61,985 bases of DNA, taken from assembly GCA_030429765.1 (NCBI GenBank), contig JAUIER010000022.1:1-61985 (forward strand). The letters run 5' to 3'. The translations under genes were made by a program, and so were the position numbers. Positions 53,201 through 60,992 of this stretch are shown here, piece after piece. This DNA comes from a bacterium (lineage in GTDB: Bacteria; Omnitrophota; Gorgyraeia; Zapsychrales; Zapsychraceae). The notes beneath the pieces were generated by a model. The model was not told the origin of the DNA and ran no database searches. It was given only the letters and a program-made list of their open reading frames with translations. The first letter of the stretch is position 1; every line of letters starts with the position of its first letter.

Positions 53201-56039
53201 TCCCGGTCACGTAGTACGCGGCAAGCCGCCGGTCGGATTCGTCACCCGTCACCACGACAGCACATAAATTGACATCGTCGTGTTTAGATAAGGCCGCCTC
53301 GACTTCACCTAGTTCTATCCGATAGCCGCGAATCTTGACCTGATGATCAATTCGTCCCAGATATTCGAGCTGTCCATTGGGTTTATAACGGACCAGGTCG
53401 CCGGTCTTGTAGAGACGATCTCCCTCATTGCCGAATGGTGATGAGATAAATTTTTCCGCTGTTAATTCTGCGCGGTTCAGATACCCGCGTGCCAGTCCAT
53501 CACCGCCGATGTGTAGTTCACCGGACACGCCGACCGGGACTGGATTGAGCTGCTGGTCGAGGACATAACACTGAGTATTGGCAATCGGTCGTCCGATCAA
53601 TTCACATCCGCCCGTCTCTTCACGATTCGCGCCTACGTCCGGCAGGACTTGATAGATTGTCGACCAGATCGTCGTCTCGGTCGGTCCATACATATTCCAC
53701 AAACACCGGCCTTTATCGATCAGCTGTCGTGACAGACTTCGATGCAAGGCCTCACCGCCGCACAGCATGGTGAGATGCGGATGCCCTTGCCAGCCTGATT
53801 CCAGGAGCAACCGCCACGTCGCCGGCGTGGCCTGAAGAAATGTCGCACGATTCAGGAGCTTGATGAGTTGCGGTCCATCCGTGGCTGTCTCCCGGCTGAC
53901 CATCAGGACACGCGCGCCGGTGATCAACGGCAAAAAAATCTCGAGCACGGAGATATCAAAGGACACCGTCGTCACTGCAAGAATGGTATCGTCCGGCGTC
54001 AAACCGGGTTCACGCTGCATCGACTGCAAAAAATTCATCAACGCGCCGTGCGGAATTTGCACCCCTTTGGGCTTGCCGGTCGAACCCGACGTAAAAATCA
54101 CATAGGCCAAATCATCCGCATTTAATGTTATCGGTTTGTAGATGGCGGGATCCATCGTGTCGACTTGATCCATCAACACCAGGCTCGCTTCGGTGACAAA
54201 ATCTCCGGCTAAATCTTCTTGAGTAATCAGCACCGGCGCGTCCGCGTCCTCGAGAATAAACTCAATTCGTTCCCGTGGATACAGCGGGTCTAGCGGCACA
54301 TAGGCCCCGCCGGACTTTAACACCGCCAGCAACGCCACCACCAGATCGATCGAACGTTCGACCAAGACGCCGACCATTCGGTTGGGGCCGACCCCCATGC
54401 TCTGCAGATGACCCGCCAATCGATCGGTCCGTTCGTTGAGCTCTTGATAACTCAGCGTTTGACCTTCAAACTCGATCGCGATTGCATCCGGTCGCGCCGC
54501 GACCATATCGGCAAATTGCCGATGCACCGTCACGGCACGATCATAATCCATCTGGGTCTGGTTCCAATCGGTGAATTGCTGCTTGATCTCCTCCGCACCC
54601 AGCATCGGATAGGTTTTCAACGGCTGATCGGGATTGTCCACCACGGCCATCAACAACCGTTCAAAGTGTCCGCACATCCGCTGAATGGTGGCGTGATCAA
54701 ACAAATCGGTATTGTACCGAAAGAATCCGCACAGCGTCGTTCCGGCCTCAATCATCTCCAGATTGAGATCAAAACGCGACTCCTGTTCATGAAACGCGAA
54801 CGGTTCGACGGTCAACGGTCCCCATTGCACCGGTTCGCGATCCGACTCGCCGGTCATCAATTCAGCCACGGCATGAAACTTATGCGGCCGCTGCAAGGTA
54901 AATAAAGTTTGGATCAAGGGCGAGCGCGATAGATCACGCGTTACCTCGATTGAATCGAGCAGGTACGGAAACGGCATATCCTGATGCGCCATCCCCTCGA
55001 GAATATCCTGTCGAGTGCGTTGAAGTAATGAATGAAACGTGTCGTCCTCCGTGATCTGCGCGCGCTGCACGATGATATTGGCAAAGTATCCGACCAATCC
55101 GGCCAGATCATCCTCCGAGCGACCGGTCGTGGGATAACCGACCAGGATATCATTCTGTTGGGAATAGCGATGCAGGAGCGTTTGATAGACGCTCATTAAA
55201 TAAGTAAACAGCGTGGAACGTTGCGCCTTGGCCGCCGCCTTCACACGTGCGGTGAGTTCGGCTGACAAAACAAAAGTACAGGTATCTCCCTGATAGGTCT
55301 TCATCGGCGGACGCGGACGGTCCGTCGGTAAATCTAATGTCGGTAATTCGCCTGACAAACGGCGGTGCCAGTAGGCCTCAAGCCTTCGCCCCTCTTCACT
55401 GTCGATAAGCTGTCGTTGCCGCTGGACATAGGCGGTATACTTTACCGTGAGCGATTTGAGGATCGGTGAACGCTGTTCGATCCGCGCGGCGTAAAGTTCG
55501 CCCAGCTCTTCCAGCAACAGCCAGACCGACCATCCGTCACACACACTGTGATGTATCGTAATCAACAGCACATGCTCGCTTTGATCGCGCGTGTAGACGT
55601 TCACCCGAAAAAGCGGTCCCTTTTGCAGATCAAACGGCGTCTCGTACACAGCGCGCATCTCCCGCTCGAGATCAGCGTCCGTCCAAGTTGTTGCATCGTG
55701 GGTCTCGAGCTGAACCTCCTGCCGATTGTGGATCACCTGACGCGGATGGTCTTCCGATTTATCAAAGGTAGTGCGTAAACTGGCATGACGGGCAATGAGA
55801 TCGTTAAGGGCCTGCCGAAAGATGGATGTGTCCAGTGGTGAAGTGATACGCGCGGCACAAGGTATCGTGTAGGTGGCCACATCCGGATAGGATTCGGCAA
55901 TCACCCACAAGGCCTCTTGACCATAACTGGCCGGCGCAAAAGTCTTGGCCAACCCAGCCTTTTTCTTGAGAAGTTTTTCTAGGATCGTCCGTTTCTGATC
56001 CAGACTTAGCTGCTTAATTTCCTGGGCGCTGAGTTTCAT
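44247..56039 (-). CDS. Three-module NRPS with extra terminal C domain and TE
   Basis: 3930 residues. Approximate order: C1 30-470 (HHSVCDG), A1 500-1010, T1 1020-1085 (FFDLGGHSLL), C2 1100-1540 (HHIVSDG), A2 1560-2065, T2 2075-2140, C3 2155-2600 (HHIISDG), A3 2625-3125, T3 3135-3200, C4 3220-3650 (HHIITDG), TE 3670-3925 (GWSMGG, later DHY). All catalytic motifs look intact; no epimerisation or methylation domains. Pocket residues I read by alignment to GrsA: A1 DILQLGMIWK (Gly-like), A2 DAEDLGTIVK and A3 DAEDIGTVVK (acidic, fitting Lys or another basic residue). C4 is joined straight to TE with no A or T domain, which is unusual. It starts inside the stop of the PKS gene (4 bases). Confidence 0.95.
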   Translation of the reverse strand: MKLSAQEIKQLSLDQKRTILEKLLKKKAGLAKTFAPASYGQEALWVIAESYPDVATYTIPCAARITSPLDTSIFRQALNDLIARHASLRTTFDKSEDHPRQVIHNRQEVQLETHDATTWTDADLEREMRAVYETPFDLQKGPLFRVNVYTRDQSEHVLLITIHHSVCDGWSVWLLLEELGELYAARIEQRSPILKSLTVKYTAYVQRQRQLIDSEEGRRLEAYWHRRLSGELPTLDLPTDRPRPPMKTYQGDTCTFVLSAELTARVKAAAKAQRSTLFTYLMSVYQTLLHRYSQQNDILVGYPTTGRSEDDLAGLVGYFANIIVQRAQITEDDTFHSLLQRTRQDILEGMAHQDMPFPYLLDSIEVTRDLSRSPLIQTLFTLQRPHKFHAVAELMTGESDREPVQWGPLTVEPFAFHEQESRFDLNLEMIEAGTTLCGFFRYNTDLFDHATIQRMCGHFERLLMAVVDNPDQPLKTYPMLGAEEIKQQFTDWNQTQMDYDRAVTVHRQFADMVAARPDAIAIEFEGQTLSYQELNERTDRLAGHLQSMGVGPNRMVGVLVERSIDLVVALLAVLKSGGAYVPLDPLYPRERIEFILEDADAPVLITQEDLAGDFVTEASLVLMDQVDTMDPAIYKPITLNADDLAYVIFTSGSTGKPKGVQIPHGALMNFLQSMQREPGLTPDDTILAVTTVSFDISVLEIFLPLITGARVLMVSRETATDGPQLIKLLNRATFLQATPATWRLLLESGWQGHPHLTMLCGGEALHRSLSRQLIDKGRCLWNMYGPTETTIWSTIYQVLPDVGANREETGGCELIGRPIANTQCYVLDQQLNPVPVGVSGELHIGGDGLARGYLNRAELTAEKFISSPFGNEGDRLYKTGDLVRYKPNGQLEYLGRIDHQVKIRGYRIELGEVEAALSKHDDVNLCAVVVTGDESDRRLAAYYVTGNEQLKTSALRDYLKEHLPEYMVPSHFAAIDDMPLTPNGKVDRKRLPNVESVAVSVDENYVAARTGTEAKLVEIWTAILKMARVGIHDNFFDLGGHSLLATQMVSRVRQTFEVEIPLRQIFNTPTIAAIAAIIDAAAPDGSSGRAMDIHPVGREGRLPLSFAQQRLWFLDQMEGLNATYNLAFAVDINGRLETDLVRQAFNIILQRHEVLRTNYSSQEGQAHQTIRAEAFFEMPIIDLTHIPADQQQREAQRHIDAETQQPFALKDDLLVRLNLLKLSDNRHILLLTMHHIVSDGWSMGIFLSEFKALYTALQRDQSNPLADMPVQYIDFAHWQRQWLQGNVLTRQLDFWKQKLAGAPALLEMPTDRPRPAVENFDGDFINFRIDDDTYQALKACAARHGATLFMVLHAIFVMLLYRYSGKEDIVIGTPVANRHNSDVERMIGFFVNSLVLRSDVSGNPSFAELLRRVKEADLDAFDYPHVPFEQLIEKMGVKRSLSHAPWFQIFFALQNAPLDDLSTDDFTMSLMEQRNQTSMFDITVDMQEQKDGITGILQFKTDLYDRATAQRLVNYYRHLIDQVIADDECAVSEYQLMASPERQQVVEEWNQTSQKFAYDGCLHHWFEQRVRQQPDAVAVVYDNQSLTYEQLNARANQVADYLINKEIGSDQLVGISFQRGMDMIVAMLGVLKSGAGYVPIDPAYPAERQTFMQEDACLREILTESIFQNLNWDSLSTSNPTVEVSDKNLAYVIYTSGTTGKPKGVMIQHDSLVNYVAHAIEQFEMTPQDRLFQFSSISFDAAAEEIFCTLVAGATLVVRTEESIRTAATFVDESHRHGITIWDMPTAYWHQLSHEILSKDLPLPDGLRFILFGGEKVSAQAMKAWFERYPNGPRVLNTYGPTEATIVATSYFITPNDFCGEPQRDIPIGRPVSNLTAYILDAHHNPVPVGVPGELYIGGHGLARGYLNRAELTTEKFVRDPFVEDAQRMYRTGDLVRYRTDGQIEYLGRVDKQVKIRGYRIELGEIEAALAQHPAVSEVFVHVLERSEQVRVLVAYVVLSDDIPAADLREYMSERMPNYMVPSFIIPMAQLPLTVNGKVDAAALPDPAEGEDVQHENYVAPRNAEEQQLSELWSEVLGLNRIGIEDNFFELGGHSLLAAQLITRIYETFGADVPLRRLFETPTIAGLAATLSDADNATTTGTSFDVTPVPRDQHLPLSFAQQRLWFLDQLEGSNATYNMPVAIRIRGHMNPDLFEKVFGEIVRRHEVFRTRFLSEGGSPYQVTDIIEPFRLKQRDLSALGQDEQRHRVERLVAEDARRPFDLSTGPMVRGEIVKLDDEDHVLLFTMHHIISDGWSTEILIKEFSQLYDAFYHDQPSPLEELPVQYADFAYWQNQWLKGEMLESQLKYWEDRLRGAPQLLDMPTDRIRPPVETYRGSNISFQIPRAVADQLNVIARDNQSTLFMVLHTILVIMLNRFSRQEDIVLGSPLANRPNKNVEGLIGFFVNTMVLRADLSGNPTFKELLDRIRQSDLSDFEHPHVPFEHLIDVLKPERSLSHSPWFQVMFVLQNTPMAKSSRIANLELEPLDQDTGTAKFELTFGFVETDEGLTGSLEYNSDVYDEATVQAMSRYLEGLMRSVARDIHQPISSYRMIEHDEGVVQAMINPRAIDVDRTVQELFQEQARRTPAATAVESNDASLSYRQLDELSNALAQRLIDHGVQAQEMIGVCMERSVEMIVAVMGILKAGGAYVPIDPRHPAERLEYIRRDANLEIVLTQKHLHDIWSHAPKHLWDVDLAGLEPQSRNVEIQVAPEHLAYVIYTSGTSGQPKGVLIEHRALSNFVIGAAQDYEITAEDRVLQFASLSFDAAAEEIYPCLTRGGTLVLRNDQMISSAAEFIQTCTDQRITVLDLPTAYWHQLVSSETAIQSVWPESVRLVIIGGERAKPEMVQSWMRMFGTRPKLINTYGPTETTVVATAHVVTENDTKVLREVPIGRPVANTTAYVLDEQLRPVAPGVPGELCIGGTGLARGYLNQPGLTRQRFIEHPFESGQRMYRTGDLVRQRMDGVLEFRGRIDRQVKIRGFRIELGEIESVLAEHGRIRECVVQTVASSTHDVSLAAYVVSDDEWDAKTLQEYLKARLPGYMVPAYFIAIPSVPLNTSGKVDYRQLPQPDRDQDAVKKEYTAPRTRIEQQLARIWSDVLGVEQVGIHDDFFDLGGHSLMATQLIARVRDELELEISLRHLFEASTIAQIAERMTVNVTEFKQIKLPPIKPVPRRKYLPVPNVQKLLWDAYQKDKKSFTYNICGAIRLNYDLDHDLLTTAVNKVIERHESLRTTFHRRGEKVVQQIHAQLPIEIPVMDLSGLNAADQERQVQAMTATHAHHAFNLCRGPLIKVDVLILGPQQFVLLVNLHHIITDGWSMDVLINEIMTFYQSIPQGVVDPLPPLDVQYYDYVQWCEDVEAGEIGQREFDYWERKLDGVPELLNLPLDYPRPPKQGHEGDIRYLNLGADLTRRVQEFCQNTSKPVTVFTFMQSVFAMLLHKYAQQEDIIVGTTLAGRHTPEMEKIIGVCVQTAVIRNEFQGDPTFMQLLDRNIQTIAEMFDHIIMPFSKVKEALGIEKPEDRTAVFQVKFILQNFGGAVSHDTGLEIEMINQEIKNAKNDLMLVFNEQNGSLVGEMSYRVELFKSETVERLLIEYREMLEAVLADPSRHVSEYQQRALVPIQRDGFGTPVFCVHPIGGNVMCYASLAKALGKNISLYAMQSRGLSGGEQALSLRQMAREYIAEIRMVQPQGPYRLSGWSMGGVIAFEMARQLEADGERIEFLGMIDSYVPRRDDADDAQLLEIFAQDLSGITGKPLSCSASELRRMDDADQQLEAFIHQARTAGVLSESLDAAYIKRVFQVFKANYHANQAYTPEVYTGDVTLFSAKKASSFSLSDPRRGWTRWVKGRLDVISMDADHYTIVQTPHIKAIADHMRSRFEILSQPRKEAGDAVV

Positions 56040-59000
56040 GAGTCACGGTCCGTATCGCTGATGATCGAGCTCAACAATTCATCGATTTGATCTTCGCTCA
56101 GAGAATCCAGCTGATCCAAAATCCGTTCGTCCACCGGCACCTGATCGGGTAACGGTTGGACGGGTTTCTCCTCATCCTGCTTGGCTGATACCGATGTTGG
56201 CGTCGATGATTGATCAAATCGATGCTCAAGCAGGTTCATGACATATTCGGCAAAGCTCACCACCGTTGTGTCGTCGACGAGAAGTTCAAGAATATGCACA
56301 TTGACCTGCAAATCTTCGTTGACCCGCGCGCGCAGTTCCATCGCCATGATCGAATCGATCCCCATTTCATTGAGATCCAAGTCCACATCCAGTTCATCAA
56401 CAGGCATCTCCAATCCCTGCGCGATCAACTCACGCAGGTACTGAGTCATCAGCGCCAAACGCGCGTCTGGTGCGGCCTGGGAAAGCGAGTCGAGAATTGT
56501 TGATCGAGGACTTTCGCCCGGTTTGGCATGGGTCGACGTTGCTGCGTCCGGATCAAGTACGGTTCGCAGACGTTCAAGCAGATGCGGCAGCACCTTTTGA
56601 GCGTCGTTATTCAAGGCCGGATCGTTATTGAGCTTCTCAATGATCTCATCGAGCGCATATCGCTTTTGGCGATGCGTTTGATCCTTGGGTTGGGCTGATT
56701 TTCCTTCGGCCGCATAGGCACTGCTGAACCAGTACTTGCTGTGCGTGAACGGATACACCGGCAGACGTTGACGTTGAAATTCAATGTCAGCATAAAATTT
56801 ATCCCAGTCAATAGCGGCACCCCCGCAATATTCATTGGCAATCGCGCATAACTCGGCGTGCATCGACGGTTCATGCAATCCCAGCAATGACGTCAATCCC
56901 AACGGTTGATGATCAGGCCGGCGGTCCAAGGTCGAGCTTGTTGAATGATACACACCGTCCGCCCCGACCTCCGACAAACGATCAAGCTTATCCATCAGTT
57001 CACGTCGATTCCGGACCACTAACGCCACGCGATGTTCGTTGTAATGATCCCGTGTCACGGCGGCACTCACACACCAATCGGCAAATTGTTCATCTTCAAT
57101 GTTTATCAGTTGCGCCTGATAATCCTGCACCAGTTGATCCAATGACGTGGACGACTTGGCCGAAATCAAAAAGATATGATACGGTCGCGGCGTGGATTGT
57201 GCCGTCACCGGCCTGCCTTCTTCGACGATCACGTGCGCGTTCGTCCCGCCAAATCCGAAACTGCTCACACCGGCCAATCTGGATGTTGCCCCGTGCGGCC
57301 AATCACAGGATTGAGTTGGAATCTGTAGACCGTCGGACAGTTTGATCAATGGGTTAATTGTCTTTAGATGCAGATGCGCCGGCACGGTCTCATGCTCCAT
57401 CGACAAAATGATCTTGATCAAACCGGCGATTCCGGCGGCTGATTCCAGGTGACCGATATTGGTTTTGACCGATCCCACCCGGCAGATTTTATCGGCAGGG
57501 CGTCCGTTCATATAAACTGATTGTATGCTGTTCATCTCAATGGGATCACCCAGTTCTGTTCCGGTGCCGTGCGCTTCCACATAAGAAACATCCGCCGGCG
57601 CAACATCGGCCCGCTTCAGGGCCTGCTGAATCACGGCCTGTTGCGACGGACCGTTAGGCGCGGTCAGTCCGTTGCTCAGTCCGTCCTGATTAATCGCGGA
57701 TCCGCGGATGACCGCCCGGATCATATCACCATCGCGTTGGGCCTCTGACAATCTTTTAAGGATCAACACCCCGCAGCCTTCGCCCCGGCTGTAACCGTCG
57801 GCGCCGGCGCTAAAGGTCTTGCAGCGTCCGTCGGCCGCCATCATGCGGGCCTGCGAAAAGGATACGGTTCCTTCCGGCGACAAAATCACATTCGCCCCGC
57901 CGACAATGGCCGCGTTGATCTCGCCGGTCCGTAAACTCTGACATGCCTGATGCACCGCCACCAGCGATGACGAGCACGCCGTGTCGATCGTCAGGCTGGG
58001 TCCACGCAGATCTAAGAGGTACGACAAACGGTTCGCGGCGATGCTTAAGGCCGTTCCGGTCACCGAGTAGGCATCCACATCCCGTAAATCCTGAGTTAAT
58101 TGTTTTTGATAATTGCTGTGACTGATCCCCATATAGACGCCGGTCGCTGTACCGCGCAGCCGCCGCTGCGGCCATCCGGCATCATCCAGCGCCTCGCGCG
58201 CGACCTCAAGGATCATGCGCTGCTGCGGATCCATTTTACGGGCCTCCCGCGGCGATATACCAAAGTAATCGGCATCAAATCCATCGACGGATTTCAAGAA
58301 TCCGCCCCAACGCGTATTCATCTTTCCGGCCTCACCGACATTCGCGTCATATAGTTCGCCAAGGTCCCAGCGGTTGGACGGCACTTCACTGATCGCGTCG
58401 ATGCCGTTCTTTAATAGTTTCCAGAATTCACCGGCCGAGTCCGCTCCCGGAAATCGGCAACTGAGTCCGACGACGGCGATAAAATCATTATCCGTAGTTT
58501 TACTAACTGTAGGACGTGATACCGGCGTCGCACTTGGTTCGGCCGCGGCCAGATGTTCGCTCAATAACTGTACGGTGGGATAGTCATATATTAGGGTAGG
58601 CGATAGCGGTCGATTGAGCCATTGTTCGAGTTCGGTGGTGATATTAATCGCCTGGATGGAATCCAGTCCATAACGGTCGATCGGCGCGGTGATGTCAATC
58701 GTGGATGCGTCAATGCTGAGGGCCTGGGCCATTTGTTGGGTCAGCCAACACTGAATCTCCACGGCTGATGAAGCAGATGCGCTTGAGTTCGGCCGTTTCT
58801 CTGACTCTTCTTTGTGTAAAATCGTCTTCGGCCACGTGGCGATGGGCTCGAGATCCCCTGACATGAAGCGTTCACGCATCATCCGCCGCTGGATCTTGCC
58901 GCTGGAAGTCTTGCCGACGGCGGCAGGCTTTAATAAATAAATCTCCGCCACCGGGACCTGATGTTCCTGATTGACACGTTCACGGATCTGATCAAAAATT

Positions 59001-60574
59001 TCGTCGGCATTAAAGGAACGCAACTGGGTCCGCTCCACTTCCTGAACCACGATCAACGCCTCACCCTCGCCACGATCCACACTAAACGCCGCGCCCGCAT
59101 GCGGCTTTAAATCGGCATGACTGGTCTCAACGGTGCGTTCGATATCCTGCGGATAATAGTTCTTGCCGCGGATGATCAGCATTTCTTTGAGACGTCCGGT
59201 GATAAACAATTCGCGGCCGCATTTAAATCCTAGATCACCGGTCCTGAGATAGGTTTGATCGACGCCCGCGCATCGGCCTTCAAAAACCTCCAGCGTGGCA
59301 TCAGGATTGCGCCAATAACCCTGACTGACACTGCCTCCGCGCACCCAGATCTCACCGATCTGCTCATCGTCGCAGGAGCGGCATGACTCGGGATCGACGA
59401 TCCGGATCTCTTCATCCAGCCACGCGTGGCCGCAACTGACCACGGCCTGCGAACGGGGTGAACCAGGCTCCCCATAGCTCACACGATGCGCGGCCAATTG
59501 ATCCTTGTCGACATACTTAATACATGGTTTTTGATCAGCCTCACCGCCCGAGATAAATACGGTGGTCTCGGCCATACCATAACATGGATAAAACGCGCGG
59601 TAATCAAATCCAAATCGTTTAAACTTGTCGGCGAAACGCTCAAGCGTTTGGGCCCGCACCGGTTCAGCCCCGGTAAAGGCAACGCGCCATGACGACAAAT
59701 CCAGCCCTTCACAGTCGGATGGATTGATCTTGTCCACACACAGATCGTATCCAAAATTGGGTCCGCCGCAGGCCGTCCCGCCATATTGACTGATCGCCTT
59801 GAGCCAGCGCAATGGTTTCTGGATAAACGCCACCGGCGGCATACGCACGGTATGGATCCCCAGGTAGACTGGTTCCAGAATATTACCGATCAACCCCATA
59901 TCATGATAGTGCGGCAGCCAACCGACACCGATGGTGCGGTCCGAACTGCCGAACGCCTGTTCGATCATTCGGAGATTGTGCATCAGTCCGCGATGCGAGA
60001 TCATCACGCCTTTGGGTTTGGAGGTGGACCCGGAGGTGTATTGAAGAAAGGCCAGACTGTCGGGATCGACGTCCGGCGTAGTAAATTCAAATGGTTGGTT
60101 CACGGATTGTTCTAGCAGTCGATCAGTAACTACGATCTGTACCGACGGATCGATGGCAAAGACATCCGGTCGTGACTGGATCAATTCGTAAATGCTTGAC
60201 GCGCAGCAAATGAGCGTCGGTCGCGCGTCCTGCATCACATTCTTCAACGGATCCGCCGAGCGCGGGTTGCGCGGCGGATTCACCGGCACCGCCACCACGC
60301 CGGCGTACAGGCAACCAAAAAACGCCGGAATAAAGTTCATTCCCGACGGGTAGACCAACAAGGCGCGATCGCCGGGCCGGGCAACACCTTTTAAGTGCCG
60401 CGCGATGCGACAAGCCTTCTCATGCAATTCGCCGTACGTGTATTCCGCGGATACATCTTCCCCGTTACTTAAAAATGTAAACGCGGTCTTGTCACAACGC
60501 ACCCTGGCCTGCCGGTCCAGGACGCCCATGAGATGTTCACAGGAAGCGTCTTCAGCTGATGGAGTGGAACTCAT
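56036..60574 (-). CDS. FAAL-ACP-KS-ACP hybrid loading and extension protein, no AT
   Basis: 1512 residues. FAAL about 1-590 (FLQYTSGSTSKPKGVMISH; GWLPHYHDMGLIG; CGGPNFGYDLC) makes acyl-AMP from a free fatty acid. ACP1 has its Ser near 638 (YGLDSIQA). KS about 710-1130 has DTACSSSL (Cys near 865), EAHGTGT and KTNIGH. Then come the usual KS-AT linker (NEHRVALVVRNRREL) and the post-AT linker (RLPVYPFTHSKYW) with no AT between them. ACP2 has its Ser near 1406 (MGIDSIMA). The end (LDSLSEDQIDELLS) looks like a docking helix. No KR, so the new keto group should remain. First gene of the operon. Confidence 0.94.
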   Translation of the reverse strand: MSSTPSAEDASCEHLMGVLDRQARVRCDKTAFTFLSNGEDVSAEYTYGELHEKACRIARHLKGVARPGDRALLVYPSGMNFIPAFFGCLYAGVVAVPVNPPRNPRSADPLKNVMQDARPTLICCASSIYELIQSRPDVFAIDPSVQIVVTDRLLEQSVNQPFEFTTPDVDPDSLAFLQYTSGSTSKPKGVMISHRGLMHNLRMIEQAFGSSDRTIGVGWLPHYHDMGLIGNILEPVYLGIHTVRMPPVAFIQKPLRWLKAISQYGGTACGGPNFGYDLCVDKINPSDCEGLDLSSWRVAFTGAEPVRAQTLERFADKFKRFGFDYRAFYPCYGMAETTVFISGGEADQKPCIKYVDKDQLAAHRVSYGEPGSPRSQAVVSCGHAWLDEEIRIVDPESCRSCDDEQIGEIWVRGGSVSQGYWRNPDATLEVFEGRCAGVDQTYLRTGDLGFKCGRELFITGRLKEMLIIRGKNYYPQDIERTVETSHADLKPHAGAAFSVDRGEGEALIVVQEVERTQLRSFNADEIFDQIRERVNQEHQVPVAEIYLLKPAAVGKTSSGKIQRRMMRERFMSGDLEPIATWPKTILHKEESEKRPNSSASASSAVEIQCWLTQQMAQALSIDASTIDITAPIDRYGLDSIQAINITTELEQWLNRPLSPTLIYDYPTVQLLSEHLAAAEPSATPVSRPTVSKTTDNDFIAVVGLSCRFPGADSAGEFWKLLKNGIDAISEVPSNRWDLGELYDANVGEAGKMNTRWGGFLKSVDGFDADYFGISPREARKMDPQQRMILEVAREALDDAGWPQRRLRGTATGVYMGISHSNYQKQLTQDLRDVDAYSVTGTALSIAANRLSYLLDLRGPSLTIDTACSSSLVAVHQACQSLRTGEINAAIVGGANVILSPEGTVSFSQARMMAADGRCKTFSAGADGYSRGEGCGVLILKRLSEAQRDGDMIRAVIRGSAINQDGLSNGLTAPNGPSQQAVIQQALKRADVAPADVSYVEAHGTGTELGDPIEMNSIQSVYMNGRPADKICRVGSVKTNIGHLESAAGIAGLIKIILSMEHETVPAHLHLKTINPLIKLSDGLQIPTQSCDWPHGATSRLAGVSSFGFGGTNAHVIVEEGRPVTAQSTPRPYHIFLISAKSSTSLDQLVQDYQAQLINIEDEQFADWCVSAAVTRDHYNEHRVALVVRNRRELMDKLDRLSEVGADGVYHSTSSTLDRRPDHQPLGLTSLLGLHEPSMHAELCAIANEYCGGAAIDWDKFYADIEFQRQRLPVYPFTHSKYWFSSAYAAEGKSAQPKDQTHRQKRYALDEIIEKLNNDPALNNDAQKVLPHLLERLRTVLDPDAATSTHAKPGESPRSTILDSLSQAAPDARLALMTQYLRELIAQGLEMPVDELDVDLDLNEMGIDSIMAMELRARVNEDLQVNVHILELLVDDTTVVSFAEYVMNLLEHRFDQSSTPTSVSAKQDEEKPVQPLPDQVPVDERILDQLDSLSEDQIDELLSSIISDTDRDS

Positions 60575-60637
60575 TGGATACTTTTGTTACGGATGTTAGA
60601 AATTTTTTACCTAAATATTGATCTCAGTTAACGACCT

Positions 60638-60667
60638 AATATACGGCAACTCCTAACTCATTGTCAA
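60638..60667 (-). promoter_or_regulatory. Sigma70-type promoter of the lipopeptide operon
   Basis: Minus strand: TTGACA (60667-60662), an 18-base spacer, TATATT (60643-60638). Start expected near 60631, giving a leader of about 57 bases to the ATG at 60574. It closely resembles the oxidase promoter at 5158-5186 in both hexamers. Confidence 0.7.
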
Positions 60668-60676
60668 CAAGACAAT
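60660..60676. promoter_or_regulatory. Candidate operator: perfect palindrome over the -35 box
   Basis: ATTGTC, AACAA, GACAAT: six-base perfect arms, five-base spacer, covering the -35 hexamer at 60662-60667. A dimeric repressor bound here would block the promoter. No regulator gene is next to it, so the identity is open. Confidence 0.45.
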
Positions 60677-60787
60677 AGGTGACACACTAGGACAAAACTC
60701 ATGCACGATAATTAGGCAAGACTTTTGGAAGAGTGGTAATGTATTTTTGTAAAAATTTTATAGAGGTAGGACAAATTTTTGCAAATA

Positions 60788-60812
60788 TAAAATAGGGGTC
60801 AGCGCCCTATTT
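60788..60812. repeat. REP-like hairpin at the end of a RAYT remnant
   Basis: AAATAGGG, GTCAGCG, CCCTATTT: eight-base perfect arms, overlapping the stop codon of the transposase remnant. RAYT genes are commonly flanked by such hairpins. Confidence 0.65.
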
Positions 60813-60959
60813 CCGCCTCTTCCGACCAGGAGCCAACTCTCGAAGCACACATCCCAAACTAGATTCCCATCGGGCAATACAATCGTCACTGGCGAACGCC
60901 TTGCCCTTTTGTGTCTTCCGTAGGATTTGTGGCTTAGTCGCAGATAGCAAACACTTTAT
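60807..60959 (-). pseudogene. 3' remnant of RAYT-type (REP-associated tyrosine) transposase gene
   Basis: A minus-strand frame of about 50 codons ending in TAG at 60809-60807. It encodes KGKAFASDDCIARWESSLG followed by CVLRELAPGRKRRK. This matches the C-terminal GxPxGxxxFxxxLExxLGRxLxPxxxGRPRK end of IS200-like RAYT proteins as I remember them. The frame is closed by a stop just upstream, and the HUH/Tyr catalytic part is gone. This is the only transposase trace in the window and a possible source of the REP-like family. The rest of 60677-60806 is AT-rich with nothing recognised. Confidence 0.6.
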
Positions 60960-60992
60960 AAACCTTCACTTCCAGCCACAATGCATAGCTGG

